Positions 44,337-53,001 of a DNA stretch of 64,000 nt are shown in pieces. The translations under genes were made by a program, and so were the position numbers. The first letter of the stretch is position 1; each line of letters begins with the position of its first letter. Below the pieces are notes generated by a model. The model ran no database searches. It worked only from the letters and a program-made list of their open reading frames with translations, and had not been told where the DNA came from. Origin of the DNA: Pseudomonadota bacterium (GTDB lineage: Bacteria; Pseudomonadota; Gammaproteobacteria; Burkholderiales; Rhodocyclaceae); contig JAFEDH010000008.1 in assembly GCA_018241695.1 (NCBI GenBank), positions 62,001-126,000 of the forward strand, read 5' to 3'.

Positions 44337-45061
44337 TGTCCGATCTGCAGGAAAGTTTCATTTCCCATCTGCTGGAACTGCGCTCCCGCCTCATCAAGGC
44401 GATGAGTGCGGTACTGGTGGCTTTCCTTGCCCTGGTACCGTGGTCGGGCCGCATCTATGACATCCTGGCCCACCCCCTGATGGCCAATCTGCCGCCCGGC
44501 ACCCACATGATTGCGACCGGGGTCATCACGCCCTTCCTGGTGCCCCTGAAGGTGACACTGATGGCGGGGTTTGTCGTGGCGCTGCCGGTGGTGCTCTACC
44601 AGGCCTGGGCCTTTGTCGCCCCCGGGCTCTATGCGCATGAAAAACGTCTGGTGGCGCCGGTGGTGGTGGCGACGACGGCCCTGTTCCTGCTGGGGATGGC
44701 CTTTTGCTACTTTTTTGTGTTCGGCACCGTATTCCATTTCATTGCGCAGGTTTCACCCGCCAGCATCACACCCGCGCCGGATATCGAACAGTATCTGTCT
44801 TTCGTGCTGACGATGTTCGTCGCTTTCGGCGCCACCTTCGAGGTGCCGGTAGTGGTGGTGCTGCTGGTGCGCTTCGGCGTGGTGACGCTGGATCAGTTGC
44901 GGGCATTCCGCCCCTACGCCATCGTCGGCGCTTTCGTCGTTGCCGCGGTGCTGACGCCGCCCGACATCACCTCCCAGATCATGCTGGCCGTACCGATGTG
45001 CCTGCTGTTCGAGGCCGGCTTGCTGGCCGCCCGTTTCGTGGGGCGGAGCGAAACGGCCTGA
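44336..45061 (+). CDS. tatC: Twin-arginine translocase protein TatC
   Basis: A 241-residue six-helix membrane protein that binds the twin-arginine signal. Family signatures are FISHLLELRSRLIKA at the start, LYQAWAFVAPGLYAHEKR, and FGATFEVPVVVVLLVRFG. The start shares a base with the tatB stop. It ends directly adjacent to the convergent htrA-type gene, with zero bases between stops. Confidence 0.95.
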   Translation: MSDLQESFISHLLELRSRLIKAMSAVLVAFLALVPWSGRIYDILAHPLMANLPPGTHMIATGVITPFLVPLKVTLMAGFVVALPVVLYQAWAFVAPGLYAHEKRLVAPVVVATTALFLLGMAFCYFFVFGTVFHFIAQVSPASITPAPDIEQYLSFVLTMFVAFGATFEVPVVVVLLVRFGVVTLDQLRAFRPYAIVGAFVVAAVLTPPDITSQIMLAVPMCLLFEAGLLAARFVGRSETA

Positions 45062-46210
45062 TCAGCGCCGGCCGGGCCGGGGCCGGCGGCCGATGCTGAT
45101 CTCCATCTCCACTGTTTTGCCGTTGCGCAGCAATCCGAAACGGGCACTTTCTCCGGGCGGGAGCTCGGCGATGCGCGAGAGCATCGACTGGGCGTCGCCG
45201 ATGGGTTTGCCGTTGATCGTCGTCAGCACGTCGCCGGGGCGGATGCCGCCCTTGTCGGCCGGGCTGCCGCGCATCACGCCGGCGATGAGGGCGCCGCTGG
45301 TGTTGGGCAGGCGGAAGGATTCGGCCAGTTCCGGGGTCATTTCCTGCACCTCGACGCCGATCCAGCCCCGCACCACCGAACCATTCCGGATGATCTGGTC
45401 CATCACGCTGCGGGCCAGGGAGACCGGGATGGCGAAGCCGATCCCCATCGAACCTCCGCTTTGGGAGTAGATGGCGGTGTTGATGCCGACCAGATTGCCC
45501 GTGGCATCCACCAGCGCACCGCCGGAATTGCCCGGGTTGATCGGCGCGTCGGTCTGGATGAAGTTCTCGAAGGTGTTGATGCCCAGATGGGAGCGGCCGA
45601 GCGCGGAAACGATGCCGGAGGTGACGGTCTGGCCAACGCCGAAGGGGTTGCCGATGGCAAGCACCACGTCTCCCACCCGGATCGAGTCGGAGGATGCGAA
45701 GGTGATGACCGGAAGCTTCTTGTCCGTGTCGATGCGCAGGACCGCGAGATCGGAGTCGGGGTCGGTGCCCACCACCCGGGCCTTGAACTTGCGGTCATCG
45801 TTGAGCGCGACCTCGATCTGGTCGGCGCCGTCGACGACGTGGTTGTTGGTCAGGATGTAACCATCGCTGCTGACGATGACCCCGCTGCCCAGCCCGGTGC
45901 GCTGCTGGGTCTGCTCATCGTCGCGGTCGCCGAAGAAATGGCGGAAGAATGGGTCGTCGAGCAGGGGGTTGCGCTGGACATGGACTTCCTGCGAGGTATA
46001 GATATGCACCACTGCCGGGACGGCCTTGCGGGCGGCATCGGCATAGGAATTGGCACGCGCCGCGCCGGTGCTGTCCGCCGCCTGCTGGATGGTGACCACG
46101 CCCCCTGGTGCGCGATTGCCGATCCATTCCGGTTTCAGCGTCTGCACGGTAAACAGCATGGCCACACAGATCGTCACGGTCTGTGCGAAGATCAGCCAGA
46201 GTCGTTTCAT
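45062..46210 (-). CDS. HtrA/DegQ-family serine protease with one PDZ domain
   Basis: A 382-residue periplasmic or membrane-tethered serine protease. An N-terminal helix (LIFAQTVTICVAMLFTV) serves as anchor or signal. The trypsin-like triad is visible: His in LTNNHVVDGAD, Asp in DSDLAVLRID and Ser in PGNSGGALVD. A single PDZ domain (GALIAGVMRGSPADKGGIRP) follows. One PDZ and an uncleaved-looking helix suggest a DegS-like enzyme that senses misfolded envelope proteins, although DegQ-type secretion is also possible. Its start lies only 20 bp from the divergent nif3-like gene. Confidence 0.93.
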   Translation of the reverse strand: MKRLWLIFAQTVTICVAMLFTVQTLKPEWIGNRAPGGVVTIQQAADSTGAARANSYADAARKAVPAVVHIYTSQEVHVQRNPLLDDPFFRHFFGDRDDEQTQQRTGLGSGVIVSSDGYILTNNHVVDGADQIEVALNDDRKFKARVVGTDPDSDLAVLRIDTDKKLPVITFASSDSIRVGDVVLAIGNPFGVGQTVTSGIVSALGRSHLGINTFENFIQTDAPINPGNSGGALVDATGNLVGINTAIYSQSGGSMGIGFAIPVSLARSVMDQIIRNGSVVRGWIGVEVQEMTPELAESFRLPNTSGALIAGVMRGSPADKGGIRPGDVLTTINGKPIGDAQSMLSRIAELPPGESARFGLLRNGKTVEMEISIGRRPRPGRR

Positions 46211-46230
46211 GGATTCGGTAAGGAAGTGCT

Positions 46231-46977
46231 ATGCAACGTGATCAACTCGCGGCCTATCTGGATGATTTGTTGGAGACCGCCCGGTTCCGCGATTATTGCC
46301 CAAACGGCCTGCAGGTGGAAGGCCGGGCACAGGTGAGTCGTATCGTCTGCGGGGTTACCGCCAGCCAGGCATTGCTGGAAGCGGCCGTGGAGCGTGGCGC
46401 CGATGCGGTGCTGGTGCACCACGGCTGGTTCTGGCGCGGTGAGGACGGGCGGGTCACGGGTACCCGCAAGCGCCGGCTGGCCACCCTGCTGGGACGCGAC
46501 ATCAACCTGTTTGCCTATCACCTGCCTCTCGATGCTCATGCCGATCTGGGGAACAACGCCCAGTGGGCGCAACGTCTGGGCTGGGTGACGCAAGGCCGTT
46601 TCGCCGAGCAGGATATCGGCTTCATCGGCCATCCGGCCCGACCGGCCCCGGCGGATGGAATTGCCGCCGATCTGGCCCGCGTTCTGGGCCGGACGCCGCT
46701 CCTGGTCGGAGACGGGACGCGACAGGTTAACCGCATCGCCTGGTGCAGTGGCGGCGCCCAGGGATATTTCGAGGCGGCGCTGCTGGCGGGCGCCGATCTT
46801 TTTGTCAGTGGCGAAATTTCCGAACAGACCTATCATCTGGCCCGCGAGTCGGGCGTACCCTATATCGCGGCGGGCCATCATGCGACCGAGCGCTATGGCG
46901 TTCAGGCGGTCGCGGCCCACCTCGGGGAGCGTTTCGGCATCGGGCACGAATATGTGGATCTCGACAATCCCGTTTGA
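46231..46977 (+). CDS. Nif3-like dinuclear metal centre protein (YbgI family)
   Basis: A 248-residue member of the NIF3/YbgI family. Metal-binding residues lie in DAVLVHHGWFWRGE, FAYHLPLDAHADLGNNAQWA and YIAAGHHATERYG. The biochemical role is not established; the family has been linked with GTP cyclohydrolase-like activity and general metabolism. Good GGAAG sequence precedes the ATG. It is divergent from the HtrA gene with an unusually short 20-bp gap, so each promoter must lie inside the other gene. Confidence 0.9.
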   Translation: MQRDQLAAYLDDLLETARFRDYCPNGLQVEGRAQVSRIVCGVTASQALLEAAVERGADAVLVHHGWFWRGEDGRVTGTRKRRLATLLGRDINLFAYHLPLDAHADLGNNAQWAQRLGWVTQGRFAEQDIGFIGHPARPAPADGIAADLARVLGRTPLLVGDGTRQVNRIAWCSGGAQGYFEAALLAGADLFVSGEISEQTYHLARESGVPYIAAGHHATERYGVQAVAAHLGERFGIGHEYVDLDNPV

Positions 46978-47025
46978 ACGCGTGAGCGATCATTTCTGAT
47001 TACAACCATTCGAAGGAGACGTGTG

Positions 47026-47472
47026 ATGCTGAGCTTGCAGGAGATATCGGACCGCATGGAAATCGAGCAGCTGGTGGTGGATTATGCCGACGCCATCGAC
47101 AGCCGGCGTTTCGATATCCTGGATCAGGTGTTCACGCCGGATGCCTATATCGATTACCGGGCTATGGGCGGCGTGGATGGCCGCTACGAAGAGATCAAGC
47201 CCTGGCTGAAGCAGGCGCTGGCGAAGTTTCCCGCCTACCAGCACATGGTGGCCAATCAGCGTATCCGGCTCGATGGCGACACGGCTACTGGCCGGGTCAT
47301 GTGCTTCAATCCGATGGAAACGGTCGGGCCGGACGGCAGCCGGCAGGTGATGTTCCTCGGGCTGTGGTATTGCGACCGGTTCGTGCGCACGCCACAGGGC
47401 TGGCGCATGTGCGAGCGGGTGGAGGAACGTGGCTGGGGACACAACGTGCCAGGCTGGGTCAATGCCGGCTGA
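47026..47472 (+). CDS. NTF2-like / SnoaL-type protein
   Basis: A 148-residue NTF2-fold protein of the SnoaL-4 type (IEQLVVDYADAIDSRRFDIL; FTPDAYIDYRAMGGVDGRYE; WRMCERVEERGWGHNVPGW). Homologues include polyketide cyclases, dehydratases and ring-hydroxylating dioxygenase small-subunit-like proteins, so a role in aromatic or steroid metabolism is possible but unproven. The ATG at 47026 has AAGGAG at ideal spacing; a GTG one codon upstream is the alternative start. It is convergent with msrA. Confidence 0.82.
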   Translation: MLSLQEISDRMEIEQLVVDYADAIDSRRFDILDQVFTPDAYIDYRAMGGVDGRYEEIKPWLKQALAKFPAYQHMVANQRIRLDGDTATGRVMCFNPMETVGPDGSRQVMFLGLWYCDRFVRTPQGWRMCERVEERGWGHNVPGWVNAG

Positions 47473-47527
47473 CCGGGGCCGACCCGGCGGCTAACCAATC
47501 TGTGCAACTATTAACGAAGCCCCCTGC

Positions 47528-48064
47528 TTATCTGTTTTTGAGGCGCTGGCGGAACGCCTGACGCAGCTTGATCACCTTGGGGGCGACGACCGCCTGGCAA
47601 TACCCCTGGTGGGGGTTCTTCGTGAAGTAGTCCTGGTGGTAATCCTCCGCCGGCCAGAATTTCTCCAGTGGCGTGATTTCGGTCACCACCGGGGCATCCC
47701 ACACGCCCTGTCTTTCCAGGTCGGCAATCAACTGGCGGGCGACCGATTCCTGTCCAGGGTCGTGGGTGTATATGACCGAGCGGTACTGGGTGCCGACATC
47801 GTTGCCCTGGCGATCGGGCGTGGTCGGATCATGAACCGCGAAAAAGGCGGTCAGCAGCGTCCGATAGTCGATGCACTGCGGATCGAAATCGAACCGGACC
47901 ACTTCGGCATGGCCACTTTGACCCGTGCAGACGGTATGGTAATCGGGATGTTCGAGCGGACCGCCGCTGTAGCCCGAGACTGCGGAGAGGACGCCATCGA
48001 GTTGTATGAGGGCGGCCTCGATGCACCAGAAGCAGCCACCACCCAGGGTTGCGTGTTCGATCAT
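47528..48064 (-). CDS. msrA: Peptide methionine sulfoxide reductase MsrA
   Basis: A 178-residue reductase of methionine-S-sulfoxide. The catalytic GGCFWCIEA is at residues 8-16, with SGYSGGPLEHPDY and TQYRSVIYTHDPGQ following. A C-terminal Cys in PHQGYCQAVVAPKV may be the resolving cysteine. The ATG at 48064 begins the typical MIEHATLGGG; an upstream extension would be out of character. It is divergent from the aldehyde dehydrogenase gene. Confidence 0.94.
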   Translation of the reverse strand: MIEHATLGGGCFWCIEAALIQLDGVLSAVSGYSGGPLEHPDYHTVCTGQSGHAEVVRFDFDPQCIDYRTLLTAFFAVHDPTTPDRQGNDVGTQYRSVIYTHDPGQESVARQLIADLERQGVWDAPVVTEITPLEKFWPAEDYHQDYFTKNPHQGYCQAVVAPKVIKLRQAFRQRLKNR

Positions 48065-48179
48065 GGACTGTATTCCCTTGCCGGATGCCGATATTATGCG
48101 CTTTCCGTGGTGCCACCCACGGCTTCGCCACCGGTAGCCAAACCGAGTTGGGATCCGTCTGTTCCCTGGGGAGGGCTGG

Positions 48180-49856
48180 ATGTCCAGTGATCTTTTCGAG
48201 CAGCATCTGAACCTGTTCCGGCGCGCCATGGCGGCCGTGGAACACCGGATGTTCTGGAGCCCGTTCAGCGAAATCCCGGACATGATGAACGAGAGTGCGG
48301 TCGCGGCGGGACGCGAGGCTTTCGAGGCATACCGGGATGCTTCCTTCTACCTCGATCAACCGGGCATGACCGGGCGGGCGGGCGGAGAAATCTCTCCTTA
48401 CGGGCCGGTGCTGAATACCGTATATCCGGTCTGCAATCCCGACCGTCTGATCCAGGCGGCACGCAACGCCATACCGGCCTGGACCAAGGCGGGGCCGGAA
48501 GCACGGGTCGGCGTTTGTCTCGAGATTCTGTCGCGGCTGGACAAGCACGGAATGGAACTGGCCCATGCCCTGATGCATACCACGGGGCAGTCCCTGTCAT
48601 TTTCCCGCCAGTTCTCCGTTGCCCAGGCCCTCGATCGCGGTCTGGAGGCGGTCACCTGTGCCTATCGGGCAATGAAGCTGGTGCCCAGTTCCAGCCTTTG
48701 GGAAAAGCCGCAGAGCAGGGGCCGTCCGCCGCTGCGGATGGCAAAACAATTCACCGCGGTGCCGCGTGGTGTGGCCCTGGTGGTGACCTGCGCGACTCTG
48801 CCGACCTGGCACGCCTATCCGGCCATCATGGCCAGCCTGGCCACCGGCAATCCGGTCCTGGTCAAACCTCACCCCGGAGCAGTGCTGCCGATAGCCATTA
48901 CCGTGGCCGCCGCCCGCATGGTACTCAGGGAGGCCGGCTTCGATCCAAATCTGGTGAGCCTCCTGGTGGACGACGAGACTGGCTCAGTCGCACAGCGGAC
49001 CGCCCTGAAGCCCGAAATCCGCATCATCGACTACGCCGGTCACAACCGTTTTGGTGCCTGGCTGGAAACCAGTGCCAGTCAGGCGGCGGTGTTTGTACAA
49101 AAGCGCGCAATCAACGCCGTGGTGATCGATGCGACCGATGATTACCACGGCATGTTGCGCAATCTGGCCCTGAGTATCTGCCTGTACTCCGGGCAGATGA
49201 CCACTTCCCCGCGCCTGGTGTGCGTCTCGCGGGAGGGGGTGCGGGTCGCCGATGCGCTGATTCCCGTCGACCAGTTCTGCCGTGATCTTTCCCAGATGGT
49301 GAGCCGGCTGGTCGAGGTTCCTTCTGCTGCCGCCGAATTGCTCGGTGCGATTGCTTCCACGGAATCGCTGGCACACATCGATGCCCTGGTCGACCAGTGT
49401 GATCCGCAGACCGTGTTGCGTACCGGTACGGCCCTGGATCTGCCGCAATGGGCGCTGGCCCGTACCCGTACCCCGACTCTCCTGCGCATGGAGGCGTCGG
49501 CGCTTGATGCTGCGGAAGATGCGTTGTTCGGCCCCATCGCCCTGATTGTGGAAACCGGGGCGGCAAGCGAGAGTCTTGCGCTGGTCGAACGTGTGGCCAT
49601 GGAAAAGGGGAGCCTGGGTTTGCTGCTCCACTCCACCCATTCGCCGCTCCAGGCACTGGCGGAGGAAATGGCGCTGCGCACGGGGCTGGCCCTGTCCATC
49701 AATCTGGATGCGAATGTCCTCATGAACCAGACCGCGGGGTTTTCCGATTTTCTTGGCACCGGGATCAATCCGGCGGCGAATTGCAGCTTCATCGATCCGG
49801 CCTACGTTGCACACCGTTTCTGCTTCGTTCAGGTACAGCAGCCGGCGCCAGGCTGA
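48180..49856 (+). CDS. PaaN-like aldehyde dehydrogenase-fold protein lacking the catalytic Cys
   Basis: A 558-residue protein of the aldehyde dehydrogenase superfamily resembling the PaaN type linked to phenylacetate degradation in Rhodocyclales. Cofactor-binding segments VPRGVALVVTCATLPTWHAY and LATGNPVLVKPHPGAVLPI are present. At the position of the nucleophile the sequence reads LYSGQMTTSPRLV, with Thr341 where GQxC-type enzymes carry Cys. Classical dehydrogenase activity is therefore doubtful unless another residue substitutes. No other paa gene is in the window. The ATG follows GGGGAGG and is divergent from msrA. Confidence 0.82.
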   Translation: MSSDLFEQHLNLFRRAMAAVEHRMFWSPFSEIPDMMNESAVAAGREAFEAYRDASFYLDQPGMTGRAGGEISPYGPVLNTVYPVCNPDRLIQAARNAIPAWTKAGPEARVGVCLEILSRLDKHGMELAHALMHTTGQSLSFSRQFSVAQALDRGLEAVTCAYRAMKLVPSSSLWEKPQSRGRPPLRMAKQFTAVPRGVALVVTCATLPTWHAYPAIMASLATGNPVLVKPHPGAVLPIAITVAAARMVLREAGFDPNLVSLLVDDETGSVAQRTALKPEIRIIDYAGHNRFGAWLETSASQAAVFVQKRAINAVVIDATDDYHGMLRNLALSICLYSGQMTTSPRLVCVSREGVRVADALIPVDQFCRDLSQMVSRLVEVPSAAAELLGAIASTESLAHIDALVDQCDPQTVLRTGTALDLPQWALARTRTPTLLRMEASALDAAEDALFGPIALIVETGAASESLALVERVAMEKGSLGLLLHSTHSPLQALAEEMALRTGLALSINLDANVLMNQTAGFSDFLGTGINPAANCSFIDPAYVAHRFCFVQVQQPAPG

Positions 49857-50023
49857 CCCGGGCGGACTTTTTGACCACCTCCCCGGCGTGGTAACATAGC
49901 GCGCTCATTCGCACGGTCGCGGCAGAGGTCTCCTTGCAAGCAAGGCCCGGCTGCGCCGTCGGGCGCTCCCTGGGCGGGTTCCCCGGCCGTATTCAAAACG
50001 CACTTCGACAGCAAGGAAGACGC

Positions 50024-51184
<1,161 letters not shown>

Positions 51185-51195
51185 GGGGAAGCAGA

Positions 51196-52089
51196 ATGTC
51201 CATCTACATCAACAAAAACACCAAGGTCATCACCCAGGGCATTACGGGCAAGACCGGCCAGTTCCACACCGAGAAGTGCCAGGAATACGCCAACGGCAAG
51301 AACTGCTTCGTTGCCGGAGTGAACCCCAAGAAGGCCGGCGAGAAGATTTTCGACATCCCCATCTTCGGTTCCGTCAAGGAAGCTGCAGGGCAAACCGGTG
51401 CCACCGTTTCCGTGATCTACGTGCCTCCCGCCGGCGCCGCCGCCGCCATCTGGGAAGCCGTTGAGGCCGATCTGGACCTGGCGATCTGCATCACCGAAGG
51501 CATCCCCGTGCGTGACATGCTGGAAGTGCGCAACAAGATGAAGGCCAAGGAAGCCGCCGGCGGCAAGAAGACCCTGCTGCTGGGTCCCAACTGTCCCGGC
51601 CTGATCACCCCCGACGAGATCAAGATCGGCATCATGCCCGGTCATATCCATCGTAAGGGCCGTATCGGCGTGGTTTCCCGCTCCGGCACCCTGACCTACG
51701 AAGCCGTGGCCCAGTTGACCGAAATCGGTCTTGGCCAGTCTTCCGCAGTCGGTATCGGTGGTGACCCCATCAACGGCCTCAAGCACATCGACGTGATGAA
51801 GGCCTTCAACGACGATCCCGATACCGATGCGGTGATCATGATCGGCGAGATCGGCGGTCCCGACGAGGCCGAAGCCGCCCAGTGGTGTAAGGCCAACATG
51901 AAGAAGCCGATTGTCGGCTTCATCGCAGGGGTTACCGCTCCTCCGGGCAAGCGCATGGGCCACGCCGGTGCGCTGATTTCCGGTGGTGCCGATACGGCCG
52001 ATGCCAAGCTGGCCATCATGGAGGAGTGCGGTTTCAAGGTGACCCGCAATCCTTCCGAAATGGGCAAGCTGCTCAAGGCCATGCTGTAA
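51196..52089 (+). CDS. sucD: Succinyl-CoA ligase, alpha subunit
   Basis: A 297-residue alpha subunit carrying the phosphohistidine. The active-site His lies in MGHAGALISGGADTA, and the CoA-binding start is TKVITQGITGKTGQFHTE. LLGPNCPGLITPDE and SRSGTLTYEAVAQLT are conserved. It follows sucC by 11 bp (AGGGGAAG ribosome-binding sequence) and is ended by a strong terminator. Confidence 0.97.
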   Translation: MSIYINKNTKVITQGITGKTGQFHTEKCQEYANGKNCFVAGVNPKKAGEKIFDIPIFGSVKEAAGQTGATVSVIYVPPAGAAAAIWEAVEADLDLAICITEGIPVRDMLEVRNKMKAKEAAGGKKTLLLGPNCPGLITPDEIKIGIMPGHIHRKGRIGVVSRSGTLTYEAVAQLTEIGLGQSSAVGIGGDPINGLKHIDVMKAFNDDPDTDAVIMIGEIGGPDEAEAAQWCKANMKKPIVGFIAGVTAPPGKRMGHAGALISGGADTADAKLAIMEECGFKVTRNPSEMGKLLKAML

Positions 52090-52108
52090 GCTTCGCCAAC
52101 GCCACACA

Positions 52109-52140
52109 AGCCGTGCCGGCGCGAGCCGCACGGCTTTTTT
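52109..52140 (+). terminator. Rho-independent terminator of sucCD
   Basis: A hairpin with stem AGCCGTGC / GCACGGCT, extended by inner GGC / GCC pairs, is followed by six T residues. It lies 19 bp after the sucD stop and immediately before the TerC gene. Confidence 0.92.
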
Positions 52141-52153
52141 ATTTCTTCATTCC

Positions 52154-52858
52154 ATGGAACACATATTTTCAGGGTTTTCCGGCCCCTGGGTCGCCATCCT
52201 GCAAATCATCGCGATCGACCTGGTTCTCTCCGGCGACAATGCGGTGGTGATCGCCCTGGCGTGCCGTAACCTGCCTGCCGCACAACGGCGCCAGGGTGTT
52301 TTCTGGGGAGTGGTCGGCGCTGTGGGTTTGCGTGTTGTCCTGACCGCCTTTGCCGCAACCCTGCTCGGATACCCCTATCTGAAACTGGCAGGCGGGGTGG
52401 TGCTGCTCTGGATCGGAGTCAAGCTCATGCTGCCCGAGCAGGGGAACGGGGATGACGTAGCTGCTCCGGACAGGCTCTGGGCCGCGGTCCGGACCGTGAT
52501 CACAGCCGATCTGGTAATGAGCATCGATAATGTCATCGCCGTGGCGGCGGCGGCACGGGATTCCTTGATCCTGATGGTGTTCGGCCTGGCGGTGAGCATT
52601 CCCCTGATTGTCTGGTCGGCCCAATGGGTGATGTGGGCCATGGAACGCTGGCCGTTTGTGGTGGCTGCGGGGGCCGGCCTGCTCGGCTATGTTGGCGGGG
52701 AAATGGCAGTGGCCGACCCGCTGGTGGTTGCCTGGCTGAATGGTATTCCACCTCCTGCATACCTTGGGGGATTGGCCGGAGCTGTCCTCGTGGTCGGAAT
52801 TGGCTGGTTCCTTGGGCGCCGGACGAGTCAAGGGAGCCGGGAATTGCCCCGGCCCTAG
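52154..52858 (+). CDS. TerC-family (YjbE-like) integral membrane protein
   Basis: A 234-residue membrane protein with about seven helices. The TerC signature with acidic residues in membrane segments is present twice: AIDLVLSGDNAVVIALA and ITADLVMSIDNVIAVAAA. The family is linked with metal ion (especially manganese) export and tellurite resistance. The gene starts 13 bp after the sucD terminator, leaving no room for a manganese riboswitch, so readthrough from sucCD or a promoter inside sucD may drive it. Confidence 0.92.
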   Translation: MEHIFSGFSGPWVAILQIIAIDLVLSGDNAVVIALACRNLPAAQRRQGVFWGVVGAVGLRVVLTAFAATLLGYPYLKLAGGVVLLWIGVKLMLPEQGNGDDVAAPDRLWAAVRTVITADLVMSIDNVIAVAAAARDSLILMVFGLAVSIPLIVWSAQWVMWAMERWPFVVAAGAGLLGYVGGEMAVADPLVVAWLNGIPPPAYLGGLAGAVLVVGIGWFLGRRTSQGSRELPRP

Positions 52859-52903
52859 TGTGCATCTGCCGTTCATGCCATGACGAAGGACTGCCGAAAT
52901 GAT

Positions 52904-52932
52904 TTGACTCTATTGAGGGTTGACTGTAAGAA
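52904..52932 (+). promoter_or_regulatory. Weak promoter candidate before the kinase operon
   Basis: TTGACT (52904-52909) and TAAGAA (52927-52932) are 17 bp apart, about 70 bp before the kinase gene. The -35 is good but the -10 is poor, so this is tentative. Confidence 0.25.
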
Positions 52933-53001
52933 TTGCCACTATCGCCCTGTTTCCCCAAGAGCTTATGACAAAACAGGGCACCACTAGGGGGTGGTGGGTC
53001 C

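Noticed and set aside
44914..46336. Plus-strand frame opposite the HtrA gene
   Set aside because: It is a shadow of the protease, whose catalytic triad is intact on the minus strand.
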